Shown piece after piece: positions 53,851-62,579 of a stretch of 64,000 nucleotides of DNA. The DNA is from Variovorax sp. EL159 (GTDB taxonomy: Bacteria; Pseudomonadota; Gammaproteobacteria; Burkholderiales; Burkholderiaceae_C), in the NCBI RefSeq assembly GCF_900100965.1, contig NZ_FMUJ01000011.1:1-64000 (forward strand). The letters are read 5' to 3'. The position numbers and the translations under genes are program-made. How positions within the stretch are numbered: position 1 is the stretch's first letter; each line of letters opens with the position of its first letter. The notes below the pieces were generated by a model. It made no database searches. It saw nothing but the letters and a program-made list of their open reading frames with translations, and was not told the origin of the DNA.

Positions 53851-54834
53851 ATGAAAACACCGGCTGGCAACAACCGGCGGCCGCGGCTGCGCGCCGCGCT
53901 GTCATGGATGCTGTGGCCCGCCCTGTACGGGCTGGGCCTGCTCGGCGCGGGGATGGCCTTCGCAAGCCATGCGCCGCTGCTGTGGTTCAACCTCGTGTAC
54001 CTGTCGCTGGCGCTGGTGATCGCGGTGTTCGAGCGCTGGATGCCGCACGAACCGCGCTGGCTGGCGGACGATGGCGAGACGCCCTGCAACCTGGCCCACA
54101 CCCTGCTCACCAAGGGTTCGGCGCAGATCGCGGCGGCGCTGGCGGCGAGTTTTCCGATGGCCGTGGCGGCGGTCGCGCAGCCCGCACTGCGCGTGTCGCT
54201 CGGTGTGTGGCCCACGCACTGGCCGCTGGTGGCGCAGGTGGTGCTGGCGCTGGTGATCGCCGAGCTTGGCCTCTACGTGGCGCACCGGTCGGCACACGAG
54301 TTGCCGCTGCTGTGGCGCTTTCATGCGCTGCACCACAGCGTGCGGCGGCTGTGGGTGCTGAACACCGGGCGCTTTCACGTGATCGACAGCGCCTTCAAGG
54401 CCACGCTCGGCCAGATCCCGTTGTACCTGCTCGGTGCGCCATTCGCGGTGTTCGCGTGGGTCGGCGCGGTCACTGCCGTGACCGGCCTGCTGACCCACTG
54501 CAACATCGAGCTGCGCACCGGCTGGCTCGACCGCGTCTTCAGCACGCCCGCGCTGCATCGCTGGCACCACTCCCGGGTGCTGGCGGAAGGCAACCGCAAC
54601 TACGGCGAGAACATCGTGCTGTGGGACCTGCTGTTCGGCACTTACCTGCGGCCCGAGCGCCGGCCGCCGGCGGACATCGGTATCGACGGCCATGTCGCAA
54701 CGGGCTTCCTGGCGCAGCTGATGCAGCCGCTGACGGCCACGGGCGTGCGGCAGATCATGGGCATGCCGCCGGTTCATCGGCACAATCGGCCATCCCGTTC
54801 CCCGCAGGCGGGGGACTCCACCGGCAGCACCTGA
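53851..54834 (+). CDS. Sterol desaturase/fatty acid hydroxylase-family membrane enzyme
   Basis: A 327-residue integral membrane protein with several helices and the three His clusters of the di-iron fatty acid hydroxylase superfamily: VAHRSAHE (HxxxH), FHALHHS (HxxHH) and HRWHHSR (HxxHH). The clusters together bind two irons for C-H activation with O2. Substrate may be a fatty acyl or isoprenoid lipid. It is 10 bases after the sensor kinase stop and 10 before arginase, suggesting a four-gene transcript. A 40-residue C-terminal tail is hydrophilic. Confidence 0.88.
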   Translation: MKTPAGNNRRPRLRAALSWMLWPALYGLGLLGAGMAFASHAPLLWFNLVYLSLALVIAVFERWMPHEPRWLADDGETPCNLAHTLLTKGSAQIAAALAASFPMAVAAVAQPALRVSLGVWPTHWPLVAQVVLALVIAELGLYVAHRSAHELPLLWRFHALHHSVRRLWVLNTGRFHVIDSAFKATLGQIPLYLLGAPFAVFAWVGAVTAVTGLLTHCNIELRTGWLDRVFSTPALHRWHHSRVLAEGNRNYGENIVLWDLLFGTYLRPERRPPADIGIDGHVATGFLAQLMQPLTATGVRQIMGMPPVHRHNRPSRSPQAGDSTGST

Positions 54835-54844
54835 GAGCCCGCCC

Positions 54845-55756
54845 ATGAACACCACCCTCGAACTGATTGGCGCGCCGACCGACATCGGCGCCAGCGTGCG
54901 CGGCGCCGGCATGGGGCCCGACGCCCTGCGCGTGGCAGGCCTGCCGGAAGCGCTGGCCCGGCAGGGCTTCGAGATCATCGACCGCGGCAACCTCGCGGGC
55001 CCGGCCACGCCGTGGGCGCCACCGGCGAACGGGCTGCGCCACCTCGACGAAGTGATCGCCTGGAACCGCTCGGTCTACGCGGCGGTCGATGCCGCACTGG
55101 GCGCCGGCAACGTGCCGCTGATGATGGGCGGCGACCATTGCCTGGCCATCGGCTCCATCAGCGCGGTGGCGTGGCACGCACGCAAGCGCGGCAAGAAGCT
55201 GCGCGTGCTGTGGCTCGATGCGCACTCCGACGTCAACACCGAAACCACCAGCCCCAGCGGCAACCTGCACGGCATGCCGGTGTCGTGCCTGCTGGGCCAC
55301 GGGCCCGCGGTGCTCACGGGCTGGAGCGGCGAGCGCGCGGCGCTGGAGCACGACGCCATCCGCTTCATCGGCATCCGCAGCGTGGACAGCGACGAGAAGG
55401 AAGCCATTCGCACGCTGGGCCTGAGCGTGTTCGACATGCGCCACATCGATGAGCACGGCATGCGCACCACCATGATCGAGGCGCTGCAGGACGTGGACGA
55501 AGACACGCACCTGCACGTGAGCTTCGACCTGGATTGCCTCGACCCCGGCATCGCGCCCGGCGTGGGCACCGGGGTGCGCGGCGGCCCGACCTACCGCGAG
55601 ATGCAGCTGTGCATGGAGATGATTTCCGACACCGGGCGGCTCTGCTCGCTCGACGTGGTCGAGCTCAACCCGGCGCTGGATGTGCGCAACCAGACGGCCG
55701 AAGTGGCGGTCGAGCTGATCGAAAGCCTGTTCGGCAAATCGACGCTGGTGCGCTGA
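54845..55756 (+). CDS. rocF: Arginase
   Basis: A 303-residue enzyme converting arginine to ornithine and urea. The Mn ligands are in MMGGDHCLAIGS, LWLDAHSDVNT and SFDLDCLDPGIAPG, matching the arginase GGDH, DAHxD and SFDxDxxDP motifs. The Gly/Thr-rich start (LIGAPTDIGASVRGAGMGPD) is arginase-like rather than agmatinase-like. Length is normal. It is convergent with a FUSC gene, 4 bases away. Confidence 0.92.
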   Translation: MNTTLELIGAPTDIGASVRGAGMGPDALRVAGLPEALARQGFEIIDRGNLAGPATPWAPPANGLRHLDEVIAWNRSVYAAVDAALGAGNVPLMMGGDHCLAIGSISAVAWHARKRGKKLRVLWLDAHSDVNTETTSPSGNLHGMPVSCLLGHGPAVLTGWSGERAALEHDAIRFIGIRSVDSDEKEAIRTLGLSVFDMRHIDEHGMRTTMIEALQDVDEDTHLHVSFDLDCLDPGIAPGVGTGVRGGPTYREMQLCMEMISDTGRLCSLDVVELNPALDVRNQTAEVAVELIESLFGKSTLVR

Positions 55757-55760
55757 AGGC

Positions 55761-56804
55761 TCAGGCGGCGATGCAGCGCTGCATGCGCTGCAGGTCGTCG
55801 TGCAGGAGGCACAGGGGCGCGGCCAGCAGTGCGTTCGAGGCGGTGGCGCCCGCCCGTTGCAGATGGCCCTGGTGCCGCGTGGCCACGCGGTCGAGTACCG
55901 AGAGGTCTGCCGTGCCCTTGCCCTGCAAGGCATTCGCCATGCTGGCCACCGCGGCGCTCGCGGCCTCCGAGGCTTCGTGCCAGACCGGATCGGCGCCTGG
56001 GTCCGGCACGCGGCGGAACAGACGGTCCAGCACGACCGCATCCTGGAAGATCCGCGCCGCGAGCCGCGCCTTGTTGCGGTAGGCACGCGATTCGCCGGCC
56101 GTGGCAGCGCGTCGCCACCATCGCGCCTCCAGGTCCGCGCTGCCGGCCAGGATCGTCAGCCGCACCAGTGCCGCACGGATGGCGGCGTTGGCGCGCTCGG
56201 TCTCGGCTTCGGCGGGCCGGGCCGCACCGGCCAGCGCGGCGGTGCGCCGTGCAATGCCGTGCAGCAACGCCGCGCAACCTTCGTCGAAGCGCGGGCCCGC
56301 GTGGTACTCGGACGCCACGGTCGAGATCGCCAGCGCCACGCCGACGCCAATGCCGATCTGCACCATGCGCAGCAACGCCACCTGCAATGCCGAATGGCCT
56401 GGAATGCCGCCGGCCGACAGGATGATCAACGCCGCCACGGGCGCGCTGCGCAAGCCCGGCGCGGCGGCACTGGCGAAAGCCAGAAGAATGACGACGCCGA
56501 GCGTGGTCGGCAGCACCGACGCACCGTGGTGCTGCAGATAAACGCCCGCGATACCGCACAAGGCACCGATGGCGGTGCCGCGCACGCGGTCCCAGCCGGC
56601 GTCCAGCGTCGAGCCGGCGCTGGGGCGCATGACGATCAGCACGCTCATCACCGCCCAGAAGCTTTCGGGCAGATGCAGGGCCATGGACACCAGCCATGCG
56701 ACAGCCACCGCGACGGCCAGCTGCACGCCGGGGCGCCATCGTCCATGGCGCCAGAAGCTGGTCATGCGTTGCAGCGCGGGTGCGGTGGTGCCGGTGGTGC
56801 TCAT
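55761..56804 (-). CDS. FUSC-family membrane protein (aromatic acid exporter-like)
   Basis: A 347-residue inner membrane protein. The N-terminal half has about six membrane helices with the FUSC pattern (LPESFWAVMSVLIVMRPSAG and RVRGTAIGALCGIAGVYL); the C-terminal half (about 170-347) is soluble and helical. FUSC proteins, such as AaeB and YccS, export aromatic acids or act in envelope stress. It overlaps the upstream MarR gene by four bases (ATGA), so the pair is one operon and the MarR protein is its likely regulator. Confidence 0.85.
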   Translation of the reverse strand: MSTTGTTAPALQRMTSFWRHGRWRPGVQLAVAVAVAWLVSMALHLPESFWAVMSVLIVMRPSAGSTLDAGWDRVRGTAIGALCGIAGVYLQHHGASVLPTTLGVVILLAFASAAAPGLRSAPVAALIILSAGGIPGHSALQVALLRMVQIGIGVGVALAISTVASEYHAGPRFDEGCAALLHGIARRTAALAGAARPAEAETERANAAIRAALVRLTILAGSADLEARWWRRAATAGESRAYRNKARLAARIFQDAVVLDRLFRRVPDPGADPVWHEASEAASAAVASMANALQGKGTADLSVLDRVATRHQGHLQRAGATASNALLAAPLCLLHDDLQRMQRCIAA

Positions 56805-57274
56805 GAGGACGAAGCGGTGGGCGCCCGGCTACCGAGCGCGGCGGTAAGGCCGTCGAGCAGTTCGCAAGCCTGCAGCAGCAAGACGCGCTGGTCGGCGTCT
56901 AGCGTGGCGCCGATCGCATCGGCCAAGGCCGCCTCGCGCGAACGCATCAACGCCTTGAGCCGCCGCGTGCCATCGGCCGTGAGCGACAGCATCCATTGGC
57001 GCCCGTCGGTGGGATGCGGCGCGCGTTCGATCCAGCCCTCGGCCTCCAGCTCGGCCAGCAGTCGCGTCAGCGACTGGAGCTTGACCCGCTCATGCGCCGC
57101 CAGCGTGGTGGGCGAGCAAGGCCCACGCCGGTACAACTGGCCGAGCACGCTGAGCTTGGCAATGCTCGGGCCCTCGGGCGTGGCGCTGCCACTGCGCAAC
57201 TGGCGCGCCAGTTCAGCGACCGAATTGCGAAGGCGCGAGGCGCATTGCGCCGGGTTGGGTGATGTTGAAGCCAC
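56801..57274 (-). CDS. MarR-family regulator
   Basis: A 157-residue winged-helix regulator. The DNA-binding core is PEGPSIAKLSVLGQLYRRGP with LAAHERVKLQSLTRLLAELE and the wing IERAPHPTDGRQWMLSLTADG. It starts with GTG at 57274. Just upstream lies a double inverted repeat covering the promoter, consistent with autorepression. The stop overlaps the FUSC gene, so it controls an efflux-type pair, in the manner of MarR-type repressors released by small aromatic ligands. Confidence 0.9.
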   Translation of the reverse strand: MASTSPNPAQCASRLRNSVAELARQLRSGSATPEGPSIAKLSVLGQLYRRGPCSPTTLAAHERVKLQSLTRLLAELEAEGWIERAPHPTDGRQWMLSLTADGTRRLKALMRSREAALADAIGATLDADQRVLLLQACELLDGLTAALGSRAPTASSS

Positions 57275-57276
57275 GC

Positions 57277-57309
57277 CCAGATCATAAGACGTGTCTTGGT
57301 ATCTGGCGA
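57277..57309 (-). promoter_or_regulatory. MarR promoter with overlapping palindromic operator
   Basis: Outer arms CCAGAT and ATCTGG (57277-57282, 57301-57306) and inner arms AAGAC and GTCTT (57286-57290, 57293-57297) form one symmetric 30-base site. On the minus strand TCGCCA (57309-57304) and TATGAT (57286-57281) are a -35 and -10 pair with a 17-base spacer. Transcription would begin near the GTG at 57274, so the message may be nearly leaderless. A repressor bound to the arms would cover the promoter. Confidence 0.65.
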
Positions 57310-57317
57310 CCGGATTT

Positions 57318-57992
57318 TCAGCCGCGGTTCGGCGACGAGTTCACGGGAAAGGTGGTGGCAGGTGCCGCGGCGGGCGCGGTGGCCGGCGATGACGCGGCCG
57401 GCGTTTCGGTTTCGACGGGCGCTTCGGCCTCGCCCTCCGGGCCTTCGAGGAACCGGTCGAGCAGCGCGAAGAAGCGGTCGTAGAAGCGCTCGTCGGTCAG
57501 GGTCTCGCTGGCCACCTTCACCATCGCGTCGTCGCTGCCCGAGAACGGCAGCGAGAGCGATCCGATCGCGCCGACGCCCAGGCTCGCCGAGTTGTTGACC
57601 TTCTTGATGCCGTAGCGGTCTTGCAGCGCGGTCGCGAAGGCCACGGTGCTTTGCTGCTTGCTGGCCTTGCCGCCTTCGCGCGCGCAGACCACGCGGAACT
57701 CGACCTCGACATGCACCTCGGCCGCCGGCTGGAAGCTCTTGCGCCCGGTCACGAGGTCGGCGTTGGCGGCCGTGATCATGTAGCCCTGGCTCAGCAACGC
57801 GCGGCGCGCGGCCTCGCAGGTCTGGGCTTCGGTCGCTTCGTAGTTGCGCGTGTGGGTGGTGGTGGAGCCGAACTCCTCCGGCTCGTAGTTCACGCGGCGC
57901 GAACTGCTGCCGCAACCGGCAAGCACGAGGGCGGACACCAGCCCCAGCAGGAGTGCCGGGGCGCGAAGGGAAGAAAAAGTCATGGGTTGCAT
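57318..57992 (-). CDS. DUF2242 lipoprotein
   Basis: A 224-residue lipoprotein, signal ending LVLAGC (lipidated Cys). The body (YEATEAQTCEAARRALLSQG, LVTGRKSFQPAAEVHVEVEF, GIKKVNNSASLGVGAIGSLS) matches DUF2242, an uncharacterised family of beta-proteobacteria. A Pro/Ala/Thr-rich tail follows residue 190. I chose the ATG at 57992, but 57983 is equally possible; neither has a good ribosome binding site. The neighbours are unrelated in function as far as can be seen. Confidence 0.8.
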   Translation of the reverse strand: MQPMTFSSLRAPALLLGLVSALVLAGCGSSSRRVNYEPEEFGSTTTHTRNYEATEAQTCEAARRALLSQGYMITAANADLVTGRKSFQPAAEVHVEVEFRVVCAREGGKASKQQSTVAFATALQDRYGIKKVNNSASLGVGAIGSLSLPFSGSDDAMVKVASETLTDERFYDRFFALLDRFLEGPEGEAEAPVETETPAASSPATAPAAAPATTFPVNSSPNRG

Positions 57993-58088
57993 GGTCGGCA
58001 TGGAGCGGCGGCGAATGCTAACCGGCGCCTGTGCCGGCACAGGCTTCGAGCGCGGCCGGATGCCAGCGTTCCCTGCCGCCTGAAATTC

Positions 58089-58742
58089 TCAGGACCAGAG
58101 CAGCACGTGATGGGCCCGCGCCCGGGTCGCCGCGATCAGCCGCGCATTGGGCGCGTCGGTGCTGGCGACCCAGTCGCGCGCGGCCTCGGCGCTGCGGCCG
58201 AACTGCTGGTGGCGCTGCACCAGGCGCTGCTCGCGCACGGCGTCGTCGATGTCCACGTACCAGACCTCGTCGAGCATCGCCGCCGCGCCGGCCCACGGGC
58301 CGACGTCGTGCAGCAGGTAGTTGCCTTCGGTGATGACGAGCTGGGTCGACGGCAGCACGGCGATGGCGCCGGCAATCGGCTCCTCGATCTCGCGGCGGAA
58401 TTCAGGGGCGTAGACGATGTCGCCGTCGGGGCGCTGCTCGCGCAGGCGCTGCAGCAGCGCCACGTAGCCGGCACTGTCGAAAGTGTCGGGAGCACCCTTG
58501 CGGTCGGCGCGGCCGAGCCGTTGCAGCTCGACGTTGGCCAGGTGGAAGCCGTCCATGGGCACGACCTGCGCGCGGTCGGCGCCCACTGCATGAAGCAATG
58601 CGAGCGCCAGCGTGGACTTGCCGGCGCCCGGCGCACCGACCAGCCCCAGCAGCTTGCGCTGCCCGCTGGCCATGAGGGCCTGCAGACGGGCAAGGCCGTC
58701 GGCAGGAACGGGAGGAAGCTTTTGCAAGGGGATGGAACTCAT
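58089..58742 (-). CDS. Uridine kinase-like P-loop kinase
   Basis: A 217-residue kinase of the PRK/uridine kinase/pantothenate kinase clan. The P-loop is LLGLVGAPGAGKSTLALALL (about 31-50), VVPMDGFHLAN holds the base/acidic site, and VYAPEFRREIEEPIAGAI plus LVITEGNYLLHDVGPW is the Walker B-like and lid region. These match bacterial members sometimes named YggC or FrcK, with a possible sugar or nucleoside substrate. The phosphoacceptor is not clear. Confidence 0.85.
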   Translation of the reverse strand: MSSIPLQKLPPVPADGLARLQALMASGQRKLLGLVGAPGAGKSTLALALLHAVGADRAQVVPMDGFHLANVELQRLGRADRKGAPDTFDSAGYVALLQRLREQRPDGDIVYAPEFRREIEEPIAGAIAVLPSTQLVITEGNYLLHDVGPWAGAAAMLDEVWYVDIDDAVREQRLVQRHQQFGRSAEAARDWVASTDAPNARLIAATRARAHHVLLWS

Positions 58743-58895
58743 CCCTCGAGCGTAGCGTCCCCGCGCGTCAAAAAAACATCAGCCCGTCCGACTCCTCGCC
58801 GAGCCAGAAAGGCGACTGGAACATTGGCCAAAGGCATCGTCGATGAGGAATTCGCCGAGCATCGTCAACGCGTGCAACGGCCGGGGGCTTCGCCG

Positions 58896-59417
58896 CTATT
58901 TCCGGATCGCGCGGAACGTCAGGCTGATGCGTTCCCCCACGCCGTCAGCCTTGGGAATTGCGTGCAACCAGTCCTGCTGGACAGCGTCCGACATGTAGAG
59001 CAACGAACCATGGGGCAGCGGGTATTCGAAGCGCAGGCTGCTGTCGGTCTTGCTGCGATACGCAATGGACCGCGTGGCTCCGACCGACACGATGGCGACA
59101 CCGGTGCCGGGCACCAGTGCCGCGATGTCGTCGGAGTGGAAACCCATCGACGATGCCCCGTCGGAATAGAGGTTCAGAAGGCAATTGTCCGGACGAAAAC
59201 CAAGCTCGGCTTCGATCCTGACGCACAGGATTTCCAGCTCGGCCGGCATCGGCACTGCTTGGTAGGCAATCTGCGAATAGTCGTAGGGCACGCCGAAGCT
59301 GGCGGTCTTGCGTGCACGCATGCGCTCGTCCCACGTCACCGCGGCGCCGAGCCATTCGAGAAGGGCATCGGGCGACGCGACGAACGCGGGATCGAGGTGA
59401 ATCGGCGGGCCACTCAT
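58896..59417 (-). CDS. AlkB-like 2-oxoglutarate/Fe(II) dioxygenase
   Basis: A 173-residue protein of the AlkB family. The Fe motif HxD is in NLYSDGASSMGFHSDD, the distal His is in DWLHAIPK, and the 2-oxoglutarate-binding Arg is in ERISLTFR near the C-terminus. The family repairs alkylated nucleic acids by oxidative demethylation. It is shorter than E. coli AlkB (216 residues), like compact eukaryote-type ALKBH2/3 relatives. The role in DNA or RNA repair is inferred. It is a single gene with no clear adaptive-response neighbour. Confidence 0.88.
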   Translation of the reverse strand: MSGPPIHLDPAFVASPDALLEWLGAAVTWDERMRARKTASFGVPYDYSQIAYQAVPMPAELEILCVRIEAELGFRPDNCLLNLYSDGASSMGFHSDDIAALVPGTGVAIVSVGATRSIAYRSKTDSSLRFEYPLPHGSLLYMSDAVQQDWLHAIPKADGVGERISLTFRAIRK

Positions 59418-59451
59418 GGGCCCGCAGGATACAAGGACCGGCGCCTTGCGA

Positions 59452-60726
59452 TCAGGGGTACAGGCCGCGTTCCTGACGCGCCATCAGGATGCGCTCGCAA
59501 GCCACCGCATACGTCGCCGTGCGCAGCGTGATCTTGTGCTTGTCGGCCGTGTCCCAGATCTGGTTGAGCGCGTTCATCATGATGCGGTCCAGGCGCACGT
59601 TGATCTCGTCCTCGTCCCAGAAGAAGGACGAGAAGTCCTGCACCCATTCGAAGTAGCTCACCGTCACGCCGCCGGCATTGCAGATCACGTCGGGCACAAC
59701 CAGCACGCCGCGCTCGGCGAGGATGTCGTCGGCCTGCGGCACCGTGGGGCCGTTGGCGCCTTCGAGCACCAGCTTGGCGGTGGTCTTCTGTGCGCGCTCG
59801 GCGGTGATCTGGCCTTCGAGGGCAGCCGGAATCAGGATGTCGCAGGCGACGTTCCAGAAGTCTTCGTTCGGCACGATATCGCCGCCGGACTTGAAGGCGA
59901 CCACGCCTTCCTTGTTGGCCACCGGGATCAGCTGGGCCAGGTCGAGGCCGTTGGTGTTGACGATGGTGCCGGTGTGGTCTTGCACGGCGACGATCTTGGC
60001 GCCCGCCTCGGCGAACAGTTCGGCTGCGACCGAACCCACGTTGCCGAAGCCCTGCACGGCGATGCGCGCACCGCGCAGGTCCATGCCCAGGCGACGCGCG
60101 GCTTCACGGCCGGTGACGAACACGCCGCGGCCGGTGGCCTTGACGCGGCCCAGCGAGCCACCCAGGTGCAGCGGCTTGCCGGTGACGACGCCGGTGGCGG
60201 TGCCGCCGACGTTCATCGAGTAGGTGTCCATCATCCACGCCATGATCTGGCCGTTGGTGTTGACGTCGGGCGCGGGGATGTCGGTGTGCGGGCCGATGAT
60301 GATGCCGATCTCGCTGGTGTAGCGACGGGTGATCTTTTCAAGCTCCTGCAGCGAGAGCTTCTTGGGGTCGACGCGGATGCCGCCCTTGGCGCCACCGTAA
60401 GGCAGGTTGACGGCCGCGGTCTTGATGGTCATCCAGGCCGACAGCGCCATCACTTCTTCGAGCGTGACGTCGGGGTGGAAGCGCACGCCGCCCTTGCCCG
60501 GGCCGCGGCTCATGTTGTGCTGCACGCGGTAGCCCTCGAAGTGGGCGATGGTGCCGTCGTCCATTTCGATGGGCACGTCGACGATCAGCGCGCGCTTGGG
60601 GCGCTTCAGGGTTTCGACCCAGCGGGCCAGCGGGCCGAGGTACGGCACGACACGGTCGACCTGGGAGAGGTACGTTCCCCACGGGCTGTTGGCGGTGGGG
60701 GAGACGAAGGAGAGTTTTTCACTCAT
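59452..60726 (-). CDS. gdhA: Glutamate dehydrogenase
   Basis: A 424-residue enzyme that interconverts glutamate and 2-oxoglutarate with ammonia. The catalytic Lys motif is LPYGGAKGGIRVDPKKLS, GPHTDIPAPDVNTNGQIMAW holds the conserved Asp, and IAVQGFGNVGSVAAELFAEA is the Rossmann nucleotide loop. The length and the absence of a C-terminal extension match the NAD(P)-dependent hexameric class used by this family. AAGGGATC precedes the ATG at 60726. It stands alone; the 277-base region before the next gene shows no strong regulatory structure. Confidence 0.93.
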   Translation of the reverse strand: MSEKLSFVSPTANSPWGTYLSQVDRVVPYLGPLARWVETLKRPKRALIVDVPIEMDDGTIAHFEGYRVQHNMSRGPGKGGVRFHPDVTLEEVMALSAWMTIKTAAVNLPYGGAKGGIRVDPKKLSLQELEKITRRYTSEIGIIIGPHTDIPAPDVNTNGQIMAWMMDTYSMNVGGTATGVVTGKPLHLGGSLGRVKATGRGVFVTGREAARRLGMDLRGARIAVQGFGNVGSVAAELFAEAGAKIVAVQDHTGTIVNTNGLDLAQLIPVANKEGVVAFKSGGDIVPNEDFWNVACDILIPAALEGQITAERAQKTTAKLVLEGANGPTVPQADDILAERGVLVVPDVICNAGGVTVSYFEWVQDFSSFFWDEDEINVRLDRIMMNALNQIWDTADKHKITLRTATYAVACERILMARQERGLYP

Positions 60727-61003
60727 GAGAGATCCCTTGGTTTGGAAAGGTGGCCGCAACGATAGACCTCTCGCGCCCGTCGCGCCATGGCTTATGCGCG
60801 TCGCGCTGACGGTTATGCAAGAGAGGTTGGACGGGCTGGGATGCGGCGGTGCAGCACACCTTCATGACGCCAGCATTGCGCCGATGTAATCGCGCCGTTC
60901 GGCTGTTGACGCCCTGGCTTCCTAGATTGGTCCGGCATGACGGCCCGAGCCGGCATGGCCGGCGCCATCGGGCGCGGGCAACCAACCCAAGGAGATCTTC
61001 GAC

Positions 61004-61336
61004 ATGCTGCAACGCAAACTTTTCGCATCGCTCGCCGCCGTGGCGGCTTCCGCTGCCGCGCTGGCACCCCTGGCCGCTTCGGCGGCCGGCGAGTACCACT
61101 TCGCCCCGACCGAGGCCGGCGTGACGCGCCACCCCGACCATCTGCGCCAGGAGCCGTCGCGCGACAAGGTGGTCGCCGAGCTGGAGACGGCACAGAAGCA
61201 ACCCGCCTGGAACATCGTGAGCCGCGGCGCGCCCTGGCCCACGCCGCGCACCGGCCAGCCCGCCACGCGCGAGGCCGTGGAGGCGGAGACCCTCAAAGCC
61301 ATGCGCGCGGGAACGATCCCGTCGGGCGAACGGTAG
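61004..61336 (+). CDS. DUF4148 family exported small protein
   Basis: A 110-residue exported protein; the signal ends AASAAGEY. The motif SRDKVVAELETAQKQ matches DUF4148, a small family common in Burkholderiales with no known role. AAGGAG precedes the start by an ideal distance. Its partner 144 bases downstream is a similar exported small protein. Confidence 0.85.
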   Translation: MLQRKLFASLAAVAASAAALAPLAASAAGEYHFAPTEAGVTRHPDHLRQEPSRDKVVAELETAQKQPAWNIVSRGAPWPTPRTGQPATREAVEAETLKAMRAGTIPSGER

Positions 61337-61389
61337 GCAAGGGCATGTCCGGCGGGCCCTGTTTTCCGGGCATGCGCCGGACATGCGCA

Positions 61390-61457
61390 GATGACGAAAC
61401 TGTCATCAACGGGTTATCGATCGGGTGGATGCGTTTTTTAGAGTTGGTCTCACCAAC
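61390..61457 (+). promoter_or_regulatory. Two hairpins before the gene at 61480
   Basis: GATGAC pairs with GTCATC (61390-61395, 61402-61407) and GTTGGT pairs with ACCAAC around a three-base loop (61443-61457). They lie in the upstream region of the exported small protein and may act as an operator and a leader hairpin. Evidence is symmetry only. Confidence 0.35.
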
Positions 61458-61479
61458 CACCACTACCAAGGATCTAGAA

Positions 61480-61935
61480 ATGAAGCAGCTGTCCACCACC
61501 CGCCTCCTGAGCACCGCCACCGTCGCAGCCCTGCTGGGCCTGATGGCGGCACCGAGCTTTGCAGGCAACTACGCCGAAGGCGATCCGCGTCCCGTGTCGA
61601 TGAACTCGTCGACGACGCGCGCCGCCGTGGCATCCGACGCACAACAGTGGCTGAAGACCGCGCCCACGCAGGGCTACACCGACGGCATCTCGCAGCAAGC
61701 CGCTGTGGTGTCGGCCAACACCCGCGCCGCCGTGGCGGCCGACACGCGCCTGTGGATGCAGTCGGGCCTTGCAGCCAAGCAGAACACCGAATCGGGCACC
61801 GATGCATCGCAGCCGGGCTATCGCCAGGCCGCCGCCGAGTACGCGCGCCTGCGCGCCAGCCCGGCCTACGGCGCGCTGGTCGACCAGTTGAAGAACCAGC
61901 AGGCAGCGGCCGCCGCGCAAAACGCGGTTCGCTGA
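61480..61935 (+). CDS. Exported small protein with a repeated helical motif
   Basis: A 151-residue protein with signal peptide ending AAPSFA. Two copies of a short motif, TRAAVASDAQQWLK and TRAAVAADTRLWMQ, are 35 residues apart, and a third helix (YRQAAAEYARLRASPAYGAL) resembles DUF4148 ends. No known family is certain. AAGGA precedes the ATG. A hairpin with arms AAGGAAATGC and GCATTTCCTT follows the stop. Confidence 0.75.
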   Translation: MKQLSTTRLLSTATVAALLGLMAAPSFAGNYAEGDPRPVSMNSSTTRAAVASDAQQWLKTAPTQGYTDGISQQAAVVSANTRAAVAADTRLWMQSGLAAKQNTESGTDASQPGYRQAAAEYARLRASPAYGALVDQLKNQQAAAAAQNAVR

Positions 61936-61947
61936 GTGCGCCACGCG

Positions 61948-61997
61948 AAGGAAATGCGCCGGCCAGCCGGCAAAGGGTAGGCCGACGGCATTTCCTT
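61948..61997. terminator. Large inverted repeat between the small-protein gene and lrp-type gene
   Basis: AAGGAAATGC (61948-61957) and GCATTTCCTT (61988-61997) are perfect 10-base arms with a GCCGGC-rich inner stem. It sits 12 bases after the stop, but no T run follows, so it may be a factor-aided terminator or a regulatory structure. Confidence 0.45.
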
Positions 61998-62074
61998 GGT
62001 TCTATCTCCTATGGCTTGAGCCCATAGGCCGCATCTTCTGCAATGAATCGATGTGCGAGCCGGATAATCCTCCG

Positions 62075-62542
62075 ATGCTCGACCTGGACCGCATCGATCT
62101 CCGCCTGCTGAAGATTCTTCAGGAGGACGGCCGTATCACCAACCTGAAGCTGGCCGAAGCGGTGGCGCTTTCGCCCACCGCCGTGCTGGCGCGCGTGCAG
62201 CGGCTGACGCGCGACGGGTTCATCCATGGCTACGAGGCGCGGCTCGATCCGCACAAGCTGGGCCGTGGCTTCACCGTGTTCGTCGAGGTGCTGCTCGACC
62301 GCACCACGCCCAATGTGTTCGACCAGTTCAAGGCCGCGGTGCAGGTGCGCGACGAGATCATGGAATGCCACATGGTCGCCGGCGGCTTCGACTATCTGCT
62401 CAAGACCCGCATGGCCGACATGGCCGCCTACCGCGAGTTCGCGGGCACGGTGCTGTGGCAACTGCCCGGCGTGCGCGAGACGCGGACCTATGCGGTGATG
62501 GAAGAAGTGAAGAACAGCGCGCGCCTGCCGCTGGGCGTGTGA
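62075..62542 (+). CDS. Lrp/AsnC-family regulator
   Basis: A 155-residue regulator. The N-terminal helix-turn-helix is LDRIDLRLLKILQEDGRITN with LAEAVALSPTAVLARVQRL; the C-terminal RAM domain (about 65-150) binds an amino acid and forms octamers. It starts at the ATG at 62075; an ATG at 62051 would add eight residues, and neither has a good ribosome binding site. The ligand is not deducible. It is convergent with yggS. Confidence 0.9.
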   Translation: MLDLDRIDLRLLKILQEDGRITNLKLAEAVALSPTAVLARVQRLTRDGFIHGYEARLDPHKLGRGFTVFVEVLLDRTTPNVFDQFKAAVQVRDEIMECHMVAGGFDYLLKTRMADMAAYREFAGTVLWQLPGVRETRTYAVMEEVKNSARLPLGV

Positions 62543-62579
62543 GCGCGGCCGCGCGCAAAACCCGAGCGGCCCAGGCAAC

